From Burkholderia cepacia ATCC 25416 (lineage in GTDB: Bacteria; Pseudomonadota; Gammaproteobacteria; Burkholderiales; Burkholderiaceae): a stretch of 64,000 bases of DNA. Each line of letters begins with the position of its first letter. Position 1 is the first letter of the stretch. Below are positions 10,175 through 19,179 of the stretch, in pieces. Position numbers and translations under genes: made by a program. Under the pieces are notes generated by a model. It did not search any database. It was not told where the DNA came from and saw nothing but the letters and a program-made list of their open reading frames with translations. The stretch is from positions 310,001-374,000 of the forward strand of contig NZ_CP012981.1 of NCBI RefSeq assembly GCF_001411495.1, written 5' to 3'.

Positions 10175-10257
10175 CTTTGTTTCATGCAGCACGGGGCCGC
10201 GCGCCGGGCACAGGCTCCGAACGGGCGGCAAGTGCTGCGACTGTACCGCAAAAAACG

Positions 10258-10283
10258 AAAAAGGCGCATCGCTGCGCCTTTTT
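10258..10283 (-). terminator. Bidirectional intrinsic terminator after aspS
   Basis: An 11-bp perfect stem (10258-10268 with 10273-10283, loop TCGC) has A-run and T-run flanks, so it reads as a terminator on both strands; for aspS on the minus strand it is followed by CGTTTTTT. A second hairpin, with a two-base bulge, lies at 10291-10320. nudB therefore probably needs its own promoter or read-through. Confidence 0.8.
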
Positions 10284-10333
10284 CATGAGCGTCGTGTGCG
10301 TGCGAACGCACACACGACCGGATGCGAAGCGCG

Positions 10334-12136
10334 TTACGCCTTCGGCTGTTCCGGCTGACGCAGGCGGATGTGCAGTTCGCGCAGCTGACGCTCGTCGACC
10401 GGGCTCGGTGCCTGCGTGAGCAGATCCTGCGCACGCTGCGTCTTCGGGAACGCGATCACGTCGCGGATCGAATCGGCGCCGGCCATCATCGTGACGATGC
10501 GGTCGAGACCGAACGCGATACCGCCGTGCGGCGGCGCGCCGTACTGCAGTGCATCCAGCAGGAAGCCGAACTTGAGCTGAGCCTCTTCCGCACCGATCTT
10601 CAGTGCACGGAACACCTTGCTCTGCACTTCCTCCTGATAGATACGCACCGAGCCGCCGCCGATTTCCCAGCCGTTCAGCACCATGTCGTAGGCCTTCGCG
10701 AGGCAGCGGCCCGGGTCGGTCTCGAGGTACTCGAGGTGCTCGTCCTTCGGGCTCGTGAACGGGTGGTGCGCAGCGACGTAGCGCGCATCTTCGTCGTCGT
10801 ATTCGAACATCGGGAAGTCGACGACCCACAGCGGCTTCCAGCCGGCCTGGACCAGACCGTTCGCCTTGCCGAATTCCGAATGGCCGATCTTCAGGCGCAG
10901 CGCGCCGAGGCTGTCGTTGACGACCTTCGCGCGGTCGGCCGCGAAGAAGATGATGTCGCCGTCTTCAGCGCCGGTGCGCTCGAGGATCGCCGCGATCGAT
11001 GCGTCGTGCAGGTTCTTGACGATCGGGCTCTGCAGGCCGTCACGGCCCTTCGCCTTCTCGTTGACCTTGATCCATGCGAGGCCCTTCGCGCCGTAGATGC
11101 GCACGAATTCGGTGTAGCCGTCGATGTCGCCACGCGACAGCTCGCCGCCCTTCGGCACGCGCAGCGCCGCGACACGGCCGTCCTTCGCGTTAGCCGGCGT
11201 GCTGAACACCTTGAAGTCGACGTCCTTCATCGCGTCGGTCAGCTCGGTGAATTCGAGCTGCACGCGCAGGTCCGGCTTGTCCGAACCGAAACGCGCCATC
11301 GCTTCCGAGTACGGCATCACCGGGAATTTCGCGTCGAGTTCGACGTCGATCGTCGTCTTGAAGATGTGACGGATCATGTCTTCGAACAGGTCACGGATTT
11401 CCTGCTCGCCGAGGAACGACGTTTCGCAGTCGATCTGCGTGAATTCCGGCTGACGGTCGGCACGGAGGTCTTCGTCGCGGAAGCACTTGGTGATCTGGTA
11501 GTAACGGTCGAAGTTCGCGACCATCAGCAGCTGCTTGAACAGCTGCGGCGACTGCGGCAGCGCGAAGAACTGGCCCGCGTTCACGCGCGACGGCACGAGG
11601 TAGTCGCGTGCGCCTTCCGGCGTGCTCTTCGTCAGCATCGGCGTTTCGATGTCGATGAAGCCCTGCTCGTCGAGGTACTTGCGCGCTTCGATCGCGACGC
11701 GGTAGCGCAGGCGCAGGTTGTGCTGCATCTGCGGGCGGCGCAGGTCGAGCACGCGGTGCGTGAGGCGCGTCGTTTCCGACAGGTTGTCGTCGTCGAGCTG
11801 GAACGGCGGCGTGACCGACGCGTTCAGCACGTTCAGTTCGTGACACAGCACTTCGATCTTGCCGCTCTTCAGGCCGGCGTTGACCGTACCGTCCGGACGG
11901 TTGCGCACGAGGCCCTTGATCTGCACGCAGAACTCGTTGCGCACGCCTTCGGCGGTCGCGAACATTTCCGCGCGATCCGGGTCGCACACCACCTGCACGA
12001 GGCCTTCACGATCGCGCAGGTCGATGAAGATCACACCGCCGTGATCGCGGCGGCGCTGCACCCAGCCGCACAGCGACACGGTTTGGCCCAGCAGGTGTTC
12101 GGTCACGAGACCGCAGTATTCAGTACGCATCGACAT
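10334..12136 (-). CDS. aspS: Aspartyl-tRNA synthetase
   Basis: A 600-residue class II aminoacyl-tRNA synthetase, full bacterial length. It has the N-terminal anticodon-binding OB fold (about 1-110, with [20 protein letters not shown]), class II motif 2 ([20 protein letters not shown]) and motif 3 ([16 protein letters not shown]). The bacterial GAD insertion domain lies between motifs 2 and 3. The first ATG at 12136 is used; a second ATG two codons later is equally possible. It follows the fmdB and DUF502 genes on the same strand, a conserved order in related bacteria. Whether this AspRS also charges tRNA-Asn cannot be decided from the sequence. Confidence 0.97.
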   Translation of the reverse strand: MSMRTEYCGLVTEHLLGQTVSLCGWVQRRRDHGGVIFIDLRDREGLVQVVCDPDRAEMFATAEGVRNEFCVQIKGLVRNRPDGTVNAGLKSGKIEVLCHELNVLNASVTPPFQLDDDNLSETTRLTHRVLDLRRPQMQHNLRLRYRVAIEARKYLDEQGFIDIETPMLTKSTPEGARDYLVPSRVNAGQFFALPQSPQLFKQLLMVANFDRYYQITKCFRDEDLRADRQPEFTQIDCETSFLGEQEIRDLFEDMIRHIFKTTIDVELDAKFPVMPYSEAMARFGSDKPDLRVQLEFTELTDAMKDVDFKVFSTPANAKDGRVAALRVPKGGELSRGDIDGYTEFVRIYGAKGLAWIKVNEKAKGRDGLQSPIVKNLHDASIAAILERTGAEDGDIIFFAADRAKVVNDSLGALRLKIGHSEFGKANGLVQAGWKPLWVVDFPMFEYDDEDARYVAAHHPFTSPKDEHLEYLETDPGRCLAKAYDMVLNGWEIGGGSVRIYQEEVQSKVFRALKIGAEEAQLKFGFLLDALQYGAPPHGGIAFGLDRIVTMMAGADSIRDVIAFPKTQRAQDLLTQAPSPVDERQLRELHIRLRQPEQPKA

Positions 12137-12203
12137 GATGTTTGCTTTCGTTCGGTTTGATCAACGGGTGCCGCAACGCGCGGCCCGGGCGATGATTCTT
12201 TAC

Positions 12204-12854
12204 TTACAGCGGCGGCTCGACGGGGCGGCGCGCAGGCGCCGGAACCGGCGCCGGGGGCGCCACCACGCCCATCGAGACGATGTACTTGAGCGCGGCATCG
12301 ACCGACATGTCGAGTTCGATGACTTCGCTCTTCGGCAGCATCAGGAAGAAGCCCGACGTCGGGTTCGGCGTCGTCGGAATATAGACGCTCACGTATTCTT
12401 CCGTCAGATGATTGAGCACGTCGCCGCCCGGCGTGCCGGTCAGAAACGCGATCGTATACGAGCCGCGGCGCGGATATTCGATCAGCAGCGCCTTGCGGAA
12501 CGCATTGCCGCTGCTCGACAGCAGCGTGTCCGACACCTGCTTGACGCTCGTGTAGATCGGCCCGACGACCGGGATGTGACGCACCACGGCGTTCCACCAC
12601 GTGACGAGCTTCTGGCCGATGAAGTTCCGCGTGGCCAGCCCGACGACGAAGATGAACGCGAGCGTCAGCACCGCGCCGATCCCCGGCAAGTGGAAGCCGA
12701 GCATCCGCTCGGGCTGCCACGATTCGGGCAGCAGCAGCAGTGTCTGGTCCATCGTGCCGATGATGAGACCGAGCACCCACAGCGTGATCGCGAGCGGGAC
12801 GAGAACCAGCAGGCCGGTCAGAAACACCGATTTCAGGGTCGTCTTTTTCATCAT
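12204..12854 (-). CDS. DUF502-family inner membrane protein
   Basis: A 216-residue protein with two strong hydrophobic segments: residues about 8-35 (VFLTGLLVLVPLAITLWVLG) and about 55-75 (GIGAVLTLAFIFVVGLATRN). They are followed by a soluble C-terminal region and a proline-rich tail (PPAPVPAPARRP). The VPLAITLWVL segment and TPNPTSGFFLMLP are characteristic of DUF502, a family of unknown function. It sits between fmdB and aspS, 61 and 67 bases away, probably in one transcript. Confidence 0.88.
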   Translation of the reverse strand: MMKKTTLKSVFLTGLLVLVPLAITLWVLGLIIGTMDQTLLLLPESWQPERMLGFHLPGIGAVLTLAFIFVVGLATRNFIGQKLVTWWNAVVRHIPVVGPIYTSVKQVSDTLLSSSGNAFRKALLIEYPRRGSYTIAFLTGTPGGDVLNHLTEEYVSVYIPTTPNPTSGFFLMLPKSEVIELDMSVDAALKYIVSMGVVAPPAPVPAPARRPVEPPL

Positions 12855-12915
12855 CTGCCGTCAATGAACCGCGCCGGCGGCGCGGGTTGGTCGCAGCCCG
12901 GCCGGGCCGCGACGG

Positions 12916-13263
12916 TCAACTGCTGGCGGCGGGCGCGGCTGCCGGGGCAGGCGCAGCGCTCGTCGTCGTGCTTTCGGAACTGCTCGATGCCGCCGGCGCG
13001 GCCGCGGCGGGCGCGGCTTCCGCCGGTGCGGCCGGCGCTGCGTCGCCCGACGCCGTCGCCGGCGCGCTGGTGCCGCCCGAACCGCCGCGGAAATCGGTGA
13101 CATACCAACCCGAACCCTTCAGCTGGAAGCCCGCCGCAGTGACCTGCTTGCGAAATGCGTCCTTCCCGCATTCCGGACACTGCGACAGCGGCGCATCGCT
13201 CATCTTCTGGAGCACGTCCTTCGCGAAGCCACACGCTTCGCATCGATAGGCGTAGATCGGCAT
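12916..13263 (-). CDS. FmdB-family putative zinc-ribbon regulatory protein
   Basis: A 115-residue protein. The first half is a zinc ribbon: MPIYAYRCEACGF and, about 25 residues later, CPECGKDAFRK, giving two CxxC pairs. FKLKGSGWY-like FQLKGSGWYVTDF follows. The second half is a low-complexity Ala/Pro/Ser tail. The family is named after a putative regulator of formamidase genes, but most members, including this one upstream of DUF502-aspS, have no tested role. ATG at 13263 is chosen because every family member starts with MPIY; the 12-residue upstream extension is rejected. Confidence 0.88.
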   Translation of the reverse strand: MPIYAYRCEACGFAKDVLQKMSDAPLSQCPECGKDAFRKQVTAAGFQLKGSGWYVTDFRGGSGGTSAPATASGDAAPAAPAEAAPAAAAPAASSSSESTTTSAAPAPAAAPAASS

Positions 13264-13358
13264 GATATTTTTCCCGCGGAAACTGGAAACGGCTTGCAAA
13301 ACCTTGAATTATAGCTGAAACCCCGCCGCGCTCCGGCAATGGCCGCGACACCCGCGCA

Positions 13359-13985
13359 TCAGCGGCGGCGCCACGTCAGCCAGCGCTCGTGACCTTCGAA
13401 CACGGGCAGCGAATCGGTCACGGGCAAATCCTCGATCAGTTCGAAGTGCGGCGTGAGCAGCGCATCGAGTTCGGCACGCTCGATTCCGAACGGCGGCCCC
13501 TTCGGTTTCGCCATCAGGAAGAAATAACCTGCCAGCAATCCGTCCACGGGCAGCAGCTCGGCCATGCGTGCCGCGTAGCCGGCGCGCATGGCCGGCGGCA
13601 GCGCGCACAGGAACGCGCGCTCGTACACCCACTGCACGTCGAACGGCGGCCGGTACGAAAAGAAATCGGCCTGCTCGACGACTTCCGCGTGCGCGCCGAG
13701 CTGCGCTTTCGCAACTGCCACTGCCTGCGCGGAGAAATCGATCGCACGCACGGGCCAGCCGGCCTGCGCGAGCCACCTGGCCTCCTGCGCACTGCCGCAG
13801 CCGGGAATCAGCACCGCGCACGGCTCAAGCCGGTGCGCGAACACGCGAAACCCGTCGGGCACGCCACCGAATTCCCACGGCATCACGCCACGCGCGAAAC
13901 GTTCGTCCCAGAACGATGCGTTGCCGGGATCGCGCGTCGTGAAATCGGCGGCTGCCGGTGTAGCCGGTTGCTTCGGATCGGACAT
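13359..13985 (-). CDS. Thiopurine S-methyltransferase (TPMT)-type SAM-dependent methyltransferase
   Basis: A 208-residue class I methyltransferase. The SAM-binding loop reads AVLIPGCGSAQEARWLA, preceded by FWDERFARGVMPWEFGG, typical of the TPMT superfamily; QWVYERAFLCALPP is another family element. ATG at 13985 has AAAGGAG seven bases upstream and is preferred over an ATG at 14006 that overlaps the ubiB stop. It lies directly downstream of ubiB on the same strand. The natural substrate is unknown; a role in ubiquinone synthesis is not supported, because UbiE and UbiG belong to different subfamilies. Confidence 0.83.
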   Translation of the reverse strand: MSDPKQPATPAAADFTTRDPGNASFWDERFARGVMPWEFGGVPDGFRVFAHRLEPCAVLIPGCGSAQEARWLAQAGWPVRAIDFSAQAVAVAKAQLGAHAEVVEQADFFSYRPPFDVQWVYERAFLCALPPAMRAGYAARMAELLPVDGLLAGYFFLMAKPKGPPFGIERAELDALLTPHFELIEDLPVTDSLPVFEGHERWLTWRRR

Positions 13986-14002
13986 CGCCCTGCTCCTTTC
14001 GG

Positions 14003-15580
14003 TCATGTGCCGTACGCGAGCGCGAGCAGCACGCGCGCGACGAGCGCCCCGACGCCGACGGCGAGACCGAAGATCAGCAACGCCTGCAGCAGCCGGTTCG
14101 TCCGCTTCTGCTCGACGAGAATCTGGCGCATCAGGTCCTCGCTCGCCGCGCGCGGCGCGTCGTGGCGCGCCGCCATCGCATGATGGATCAGGCGCGGCAG
14201 TTGCGGCAGCGTCTTGCTCCACTGCGGCGCTTCGACCTTGAAGCGCTCGTACCAGCCGCGCAGGCCGATCTGCTCGGTCATCCAGCGCTCGAGGTACGGC
14301 TTCGCGGTCTTCCACAGGTCGAGCTCGGGGTCGAGCGAGCGGCCGAGCCCCTCGACGTTCAGCATCGTCTTCTGCAGCAGCACGAGCTGCGGCTGGATCT
14401 CGACGTTGAAGCGACGCGACGTCGAGAACAGGCGCATCAGCACCTGGCCGAGCGAGATGTCCTTCAGCGCGCGATCGAAATACGGCTCGCACACCGCACG
14501 GATCGCGCTTTCGAGCTCCTCGACGCGCGTCTCGGGCGGCACCCAGCCCGATTCGAGGTGGAGCGTCGCGACGCGGTGGTAGTCGCGCTTGAAGAACGCG
14601 AGGAAGTTCTGCGCGAGGTAGTTCTTGTCGAAATCGGACAGCGCGCCGACGATCCCGAAATCGAGCGCGACGTAGCGGCCGAAGGTGTTCGGATCGAGGC
14701 TCACCTGGATGTTGCCCGGGTGCATGTCCGCATGGAAGAAGCCGTCGCGGAACACCTGCGTGAAGAAGATCTCGACGCCTTCGCGCGCAAGCTTCTTGAT
14801 GTCGACACCGGCCGAACGCAGCGTCTCGACCTGGCTGATCGGCACGCCGGTCATGCGCTCCATCACGAGCACCTGCGACGTCGAGAAATCCCAGAACATC
14901 TCGGGCACGAGCAGCAGGTCGAGACCCGCGAAGTTGCGGCGCAGCTGGCTGCCGTTGGCGGCCTCGCGCATCAGGTCGAGTTCGTCGTGCAGGTACTTGT
15001 CGAACTCGGCAACGACCTCGCGCGGCTTCAGGCGCCGGCCGTCGGCCCACATGCGCTCGGTCCAGATCGCGATGTCGCGCATCAGCGCGAGGTCGGAATC
15101 GATCACGGACAGCATGTTCGGGCGCAGCACCTTGACGGCGACGGCCTTGCCCGCGTGCTGGCCCTGCTTGAGCTTCGCGAAATGCACCTGCGCGATCGAC
15201 GCGCTCGCGACCGGTTCGCGCTCGAATTCGTCGAACAGCTCGTCGACCGGCGCACCGAGCGACTTCTCGATGATCCCGATCGCGACCGCCGAATCGAACG
15301 GCGGCACCTGATCCTGCAGCTTCGCGAGTTCGTTCGCGAAATCGACCGACAGCAGGTCGCGGCGCGTCGACAGCACCTGGCCGAACTTGACGAAGATCGG
15401 GCCGAGGCTTTCGAGCGCATGGCGCAGCCGCACCGCCGGCGGATCGGAATAACGGCGACCGATCGTCGTGATCCGCAGCAGCAGCTTCACGCGCCGGTCG
15501 TCGATCCGGGACAGCATCACTTCGTCGAGACCAAAGCGGATGACGGTGTAGACAATCTTGATGAAACGGAAAATGCGCAT
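14003..15580 (-). CDS. ubiB: Ubiquinone biosynthesis protein kinase-like UbiB
   Basis: A 525-residue member of the atypical UbiB/ADCK kinase-like family, needed for aerobic ubiquinone synthesis. The hallmark KxGQ motif is in [14 protein letters not shown]. The kinase-like catalytic region follows ([11 protein letters not shown], then VALDFGIVG), and two C-terminal transmembrane helices (about 480-525, [20 protein letters not shown]) anchor it to the inner membrane. ATG at 15580 starts the conserved [20 protein letters not shown]. It is 12 bases after ubiJ. Confidence 0.96.
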   Translation of the reverse strand: MRIFRFIKIVYTVIRFGLDEVMLSRIDDRRVKLLLRITTIGRRYSDPPAVRLRHALESLGPIFVKFGQVLSTRRDLLSVDFANELAKLQDQVPPFDSAVAIGIIEKSLGAPVDELFDEFEREPVASASIAQVHFAKLKQGQHAGKAVAVKVLRPNMLSVIDSDLALMRDIAIWTERMWADGRRLKPREVVAEFDKYLHDELDLMREAANGSQLRRNFAGLDLLLVPEMFWDFSTSQVLVMERMTGVPISQVETLRSAGVDIKKLAREGVEIFFTQVFRDGFFHADMHPGNIQVSLDPNTFGRYVALDFGIVGALSDFDKNYLAQNFLAFFKRDYHRVATLHLESGWVPPETRVEELESAIRAVCEPYFDRALKDISLGQVLMRLFSTSRRFNVEIQPQLVLLQKTMLNVEGLGRSLDPELDLWKTAKPYLERWMTEQIGLRGWYERFKVEAPQWSKTLPQLPRLIHHAMAARHDAPRAASEDLMRQILVEQKRTNRLLQALLIFGLAVGVGALVARVLLALAYGT

Positions 15581-15592
15581 GCCCTGCGGCCC

Positions 15593-16219
15593 TCAGTGCG
15601 CGCCGCGCGGGCCGGAACCCGTGCGCGCGCCGATTTTTTGTTCGAGTCGCTCGCCCCGCTTTTCGACCCGCGCGAGCGCATCGCGTGCGCGCGCCAGTTC
15701 GGCGTCGAAGCCGCCGAGCGACGCGCGCCGGACGACTTGCGGGTTCTCGTCGAGCCAGTATTCGGCAACGGAATCGAGCACGTTGCGGCCGGTACGTCGC
15801 GCGCGCGCACCGGCGTCGCGCACGACCGTCGCGATCCGGTATGCCGCCGCGTCGCCGACCAGCTTCGCGAGATCTTCTTCAGGTTCCCAGCGCAAGTGCT
15901 CGGCCAGCTTCGCGATCTGCGTCGCGAACTCCGCATCGCCCTCGATCTTCACGTGCTTCATCACGGCCGCCTGGCCGCCCTGCAGGAACGCGGCGACCGT
16001 GTCGCCCGCGAGCGCGATCGACACGTCGACCTGTTGCGCATCGTGCGCGTCGACGGCCGACAGATAGCCGTCGGGCTGCACCAGCAGCGTGAGCGTGACG
16101 GGAGGCACGTCGATCCGGGCAGTCTTGCCCGCATACGGAATCAGGCGGTCGCGCGCCCACGATTCGCGGGCGAGCAGGTGATTGACAGCAGCAGCAAAAG
16201 GCTTGGCGGCAAAGGTCAT
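15593..16219 (-). CDS. ubiJ: Ubiquinone biosynthesis accessory factor UbiJ (SCP2 domain)
   Basis: A 208-residue protein with an N-terminal SCP2-like lipid-binding domain (MTFAAKPFAAAVNHLLARE, then TLLVQPDGYLSAVD and EGDAEFATQIAKL) and a C-terminal coiled-coil-like stretch (GFDAELARARDALARVEKR). UbiJ helps assemble the soluble Ubi complex and binds polyprenyl intermediates. Position directly before ubiB supports the name over an unrelated sterol-carrier protein. ATG at 16219 is chosen at the start of the conserved domain. Confidence 0.88.
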   Translation of the reverse strand: MTFAAKPFAAAVNHLLARESWARDRLIPYAGKTARIDVPPVTLTLLVQPDGYLSAVDAHDAQQVDVSIALAGDTVAAFLQGGQAAVMKHVKIEGDAEFATQIAKLAEHLRWEPEEDLAKLVGDAAAYRIATVVRDAGARARRTGRNVLDSVAEYWLDENPQVVRRASLGGFDAELARARDALARVEKRGERLEQKIGARTGSGPRGAH

Positions 16220-16232
16220 CGGGCTGGGAAAG

Positions 16233-16268
16233 AAAAAACCCGCGCAGGCCGGGCGCCCACGCGGGTTT
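16233..16268 (-). terminator. Intrinsic terminator after the Tim44-domain gene
   Basis: AAACCCGCG (16236-16244) pairs with CGCGGGTTT (16260-16268). On the minus strand the stem is followed by six T residues. It sits between the Tim44-domain gene and ubiJ and separates ubiE-Tim44 from ubiJ-ubiB. Nothing else was recognised in the 163-base gap. Confidence 0.82.
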
Positions 16269-16382
16269 CTATTGTAACGTCGGATCGTCGGCAGGCCGTG
16301 CCTGACCGCACACCCGGGCGGCAAGCGGTCGCAGTGCGGCAGCCGTTGCCCGGGTGTCCGGCGGCGTGGCCGCCGGACACGC

Positions 16383-17414
16383 TCAGTGCGTGTTGATCTG
16401 CTGGATGCCCGCGAGCAGCCAGCCCTGACTGCCCGACTTCGACAGGTTCCACACCTCGTCGAACGGCGCGGCCGACGCATTCGCCGATTCGCGGATCAGC
16501 CCGTGGAAACGCACGCTCGCCGACTGCTCGATGCCGCGATCCTCGATCGCGACCAGTTCCGCGTCGAGCTGCACGACGTCGGTCTGGTTCGACTCGTTGC
16601 CGCGCGAATCGAGGTCGATCTTGATCTCGGCGAACATTTCGGGCGTCGTGAACTCGCGGATGTCGGCCAGGTTGCCCTGGTCCCACGCGGCCTGCAGGCG
16701 CACGAAATAAACCTTCGAGCTGCGCAGGAACGCTTCGGTGTCGAAGCCGGCCGGCACCTGGAGCGGTGCTGCCGCCGCCGCTGCCGCGCCTGCGCCCGCG
16801 GCACCGCCGCCGAACACGCCTTGCGCTTCGTTCGCGTAGCTGCTGCCGCTACCCGCATAGTTGCTGCCGGTGCCGCCCTGCTGGAACGACGGGCTCTGCG
16901 AGTAGCCGCCCGACGACGACGCCGAGCCGCCGACCGAGTATGCCGGCTCCTGCGGACGACGGCGGTTCATGAACTTGCGGATCAGCCAGATGCCGACCAT
17001 CGCGAGCAGCGCGATCACGATGACGTTCGCCATCATGCTCGCGAATGCGCCGCCCAGGCCGAAGTGCGACAGCAGCGCCGCGATGCCGAGACCGGCCGCG
17101 AGGCCGGCGATCGGCCCGAGCCAGCGCGAGCGGTTGGGCTGCGCGGCCGGCGCGGGCGCGGCCGGGTTCGCACGCTGCGCCTGCGACGGCGCAGCCTGCT
17201 GCATCGGCTGCTGCGCAGGCGGCGTGGCCTGGCGCTGCGTGACGGTGGAATTCTGGCGGCCGATGCTGCGCCCGCCGCCCATGCGCTTGGCTTCAGCGTC
17301 GAGCGATGCGAACGTGCCGGCCGTGAGCAGGCCGACCATCAGCAGTGTGCCGACTCGTCGAGCCCACGGCTTCGACGGCTTGCTACGGTTGAACAACGAA
17401 CGCGTTTCGGACAT
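16383..17414 (-). CDS. Tim44-like domain membrane protein
   Basis: A 343-residue protein. A hydrophobic segment at about 21-37 (GTLLMVGLLTAGTFASL) and a second strong segment pair at about 100-150 (IAGLAAGLGIAALL, then VIVIALLAMVGIWLI) are separated by a Pro/Gln/Ala-rich linker. After a Gly/Ser-rich stretch comes a C-terminal Tim44-like domain (about 215-343: FLRSSKVYFVRLQAAWDQGN, then LRDI-like LADIREFTTPEMFAEI). Bacterial members are of unknown function; the domain is linked in mitochondria to membrane protein import. It is 41 bases downstream of ubiE's stop-proximal gap partner (starts at 17414 versus ubiE end 17456 in reverse orientation) and is followed by a terminator. Confidence 0.85.
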   Translation of the reverse strand: MSETRSLFNRSKPSKPWARRVGTLLMVGLLTAGTFASLDAEAKRMGGGRSIGRQNSTVTQRQATPPAQQPMQQAAPSQAQRANPAAPAPAAQPNRSRWLGPIAGLAAGLGIAALLSHFGLGGAFASMMANVIVIALLAMVGIWLIRKFMNRRRPQEPAYSVGGSASSSGGYSQSPSFQQGGTGSNYAGSGSSYANEAQGVFGGGAAGAGAAAAAAAPLQVPAGFDTEAFLRSSKVYFVRLQAAWDQGNLADIREFTTPEMFAEIKIDLDSRGNESNQTDVVQLDAELVAIEDRGIEQSASVRFHGLIRESANASAAPFDEVWNLSKSGSQGWLLAGIQQINTH

Positions 17415-17455
17415 CAGCTTCTCCAGATGTAAGACAAATGTATGGAAAGAGCCCC

Positions 17456-18187
17456 TTAGTACTTGGCTCCCATGTGTAAAGCTACCACGCCACCTGACAA
17501 ATTGTAATATTTGACGGCATCGAGGCCCGCTTGTTCCATCATCGTCTTCAGCGTGTCCTGATCGGGGTGCATCCGAATAGATTCAGCAAGATACCGGTAA
17601 CTTTCAGCATCTTTCGCGAACTTGTCGCCAAGCCACGGTAATACTTTGAAAGAATACAGATCGTACGCCTTTTTCAGCGGATCCCAGACTTTCGAGAATT
17701 CCAGCACCATCACGCGGCCGCCCGGCTTCGTCACGCGGCGCATCTCCGCCAGCGCGGCATCCTTGTGCGTCATGTTGCGCAGCCCGAACGCGACCGTGAC
17801 CAGATCGAAGTAGTTGTCCGGAAAGGGGATTTTCTCCGCGTCGCACAGCAGCGACGGCGTCACGATGCCCTTGTCGAGCAGCCGGTCGCGACCGACGCGC
17901 AACATCGATTCGTTGATGTCCGTGTGCCAGACCTCGCCCGTCGGCCCGGCTGCCTTCGCGAACGCCTTGGTCAGGTCGCCGGTGCCGGCCGCGATGTCGA
18001 GCACCTTGAAGCCGGGACGCACGTTCGCCTGCGCGATCGTGAACGCCTTCCACGCGCGGTGCATGCCCGCCGACATCAGGTCGTTCATCAGATCGTAGTT
18101 GCTCGCGACCGAATGGAACACACCCGCCACTTTCTTCGCTTTTTCGTTTTCCTCGACGCTTTCGAAGCCGAAGTGGGTTTTGCTCAT
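17456..18187 (-). CDS. ubiE: Ubiquinone/menaquinone biosynthesis C-methyltransferase UbiE
   Basis: A 243-residue SAM-dependent methyltransferase that C-methylates the benzoquinol ring. The SAM motif is [16 protein letters not shown], and the family signatures [17 protein letters not shown] and [17 protein letters not shown] are clear. Start ATG at 18187 gives [17 protein letters not shown], the family N terminus; a longer reading frame upstream lacks support. Ubiquinone is the likely product line, as ubiJ and ubiB follow on the same strand. Confidence 0.97.
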   Translation of the reverse strand: MSKTHFGFESVEENEKAKKVAGVFHSVASNYDLMNDLMSAGMHRAWKAFTIAQANVRPGFKVLDIAAGTGDLTKAFAKAAGPTGEVWHTDINESMLRVGRDRLLDKGIVTPSLLCDAEKIPFPDNYFDLVTVAFGLRNMTHKDAALAEMRRVTKPGGRVMVLEFSKVWDPLKKAYDLYSFKVLPWLGDKFAKDAESYRYLAESIRMHPDQDTLKTMMEQAGLDAVKYYNLSGGVVALHMGAKY

Positions 18188-18240
18188 CGCGTTGATCCTC
18201 AGTAAATGGCAAGACGGCGCCGAGCGGGCGCCGTCGAATT

Positions 18241-18654
18241 TCAGTGGCAGTGGCCGTGCGACGCGGAGGCCGGCTGCATCGGGGCGTCGCGCTCGACGCC
18301 CGCCGCCTTCAGTTTGTCGAAATAGTCGCGCCACAGCGCGTCCTGCTGCGTGGCCAGCTCGTACAGCAGGTCCCAAGAGTAGATGCCGGTCGAATGGCCG
18401 TCGGAAAACGTCGGCTGCAGCGCGTAGTTGCCAACGCCCTCGAGCGCGGTGATCGTCACCTCGCGCTTGCCGGTCTGCAGCGTCTCCTGGCCGGGCCCGT
18501 GGCCGCGCACCTCGGCCGACGGCGAATACACGCGCATCAGCTCGAACGGAATCCGGTAGCTTTCACCGTTCGGGTACTGCAATTCGAGCACGCGCGATAC
18601 CGCGTGCACGACGACGCCGGACGGAATCGGCGTCGTGGAAGTCAAACCGCTCAT
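18241..18654 (-). CDS. DUF971-family protein (gamma-butyrobetaine hydroxylase N-terminal-like)
   Basis: A 137-residue protein with the DUF971 pattern [20 protein letters not shown] and, later, [20 protein letters not shown]. The domain occurs alone in bacteria and at the N terminus of eukaryotic gamma-butyrobetaine hydroxylases, where it binds zinc. The role of free-standing members is not established. The C terminus ends SHGHCH, a His/Cys cluster that could bind metal. Its start codon overlaps the stop of the HIT gene (ATGA), and ubiE follows 53 bases later, so the three are likely co-transcribed. Confidence 0.85.
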   Translation of the reverse strand: MSGLTSTTPIPSGVVVHAVSRVLELQYPNGESYRIPFELMRVYSPSAEVRGHGPGQETLQTGKREVTITALEGVGNYALQPTFSDGHSTGIYSWDLLYELATQQDALWRDYFDKLKAAGVERDAPMQPASASHGHCH

Positions 18655-19094
18655 GGCTGCCTCGAATCGGTCATGCGTTGAATTTCCTCGCGCACCGCAT
18701 TGTGCAGCAGCGAGGCCTGCGCCGCGCGCGTGCGCAGCAGCGCCTCGGACACGCTGCGCTGGCGCGGCGCCCAGACGGGCTGCGGGAAGTGGGCGTCGTT
18801 GGAAAAGCGCGGGATCACGTGCCAGTGCACGTGCGGCACCATGTTGCCGAGGCTCGCGAGATTCACCTTGTTCGGCTGCATCACGCGGCGCACGGCCCGC
18901 TCGACCGCGTAGACCACGCGCATCAGGTGGGCCCGCTCGGGCTCGCCGAGATCGGAGAATTCCGCTACGTGCGTGCCCCAGATCACCCGGCAGAAGCCCG
19001 GATACTCGTGCTCGCCCGTCGCGAGGACGACGCGCAGCGCATCGTCCTGCCAGAGCACCTCGCCGCCGTCTTCACGGCAAAACACGCATTCCAT
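18651..19094 (-). CDS. HIT-family nucleotide-binding protein
   Basis: A 147-residue histidine-triad protein; such enzymes hydrolyse or transfer nucleotides (AMP-lysine, ApnA and similar). The triad HVHWH lies at about residues 88-92 in VPHVHWHVIPRF, and the N terminus has the Cys pair CVFC at residues 3-6. ATG at 19094 is chosen because GGGAG lies five bases upstream; 10 extra residues to 19124 are less likely. Its stop overlaps the DUF971 start. Confidence 0.88.
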   Translation of the reverse strand: MECVFCREDGGEVLWQDDALRVVLATGEHEYPGFCRVIWGTHVAEFSDLGEPERAHLMRVVYAVERAVRRVMQPNKVNLASLGNMVPHVHWHVIPRFSNDAHFPQPVWAPRQRSVSEALLRTRAAQASLLHNAVREEIQRMTDSRQP

Positions 19095-19179
19095 CGTCGC
19101 TCCCATGTGGACGGGCGCCGGCATTGCCGCGCCGGCGCCCGCTCATCCCCAGCCCGGTCGGGCGGTCGTCATGCCCGCA

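Noticed and set aside
13359..15050. N-terminal extension of the methyltransferase gene across ubiB
   Set aside because: The extension lies inside ubiB in another frame; the start at 13985 has a ribosome site and the conserved N terminus.
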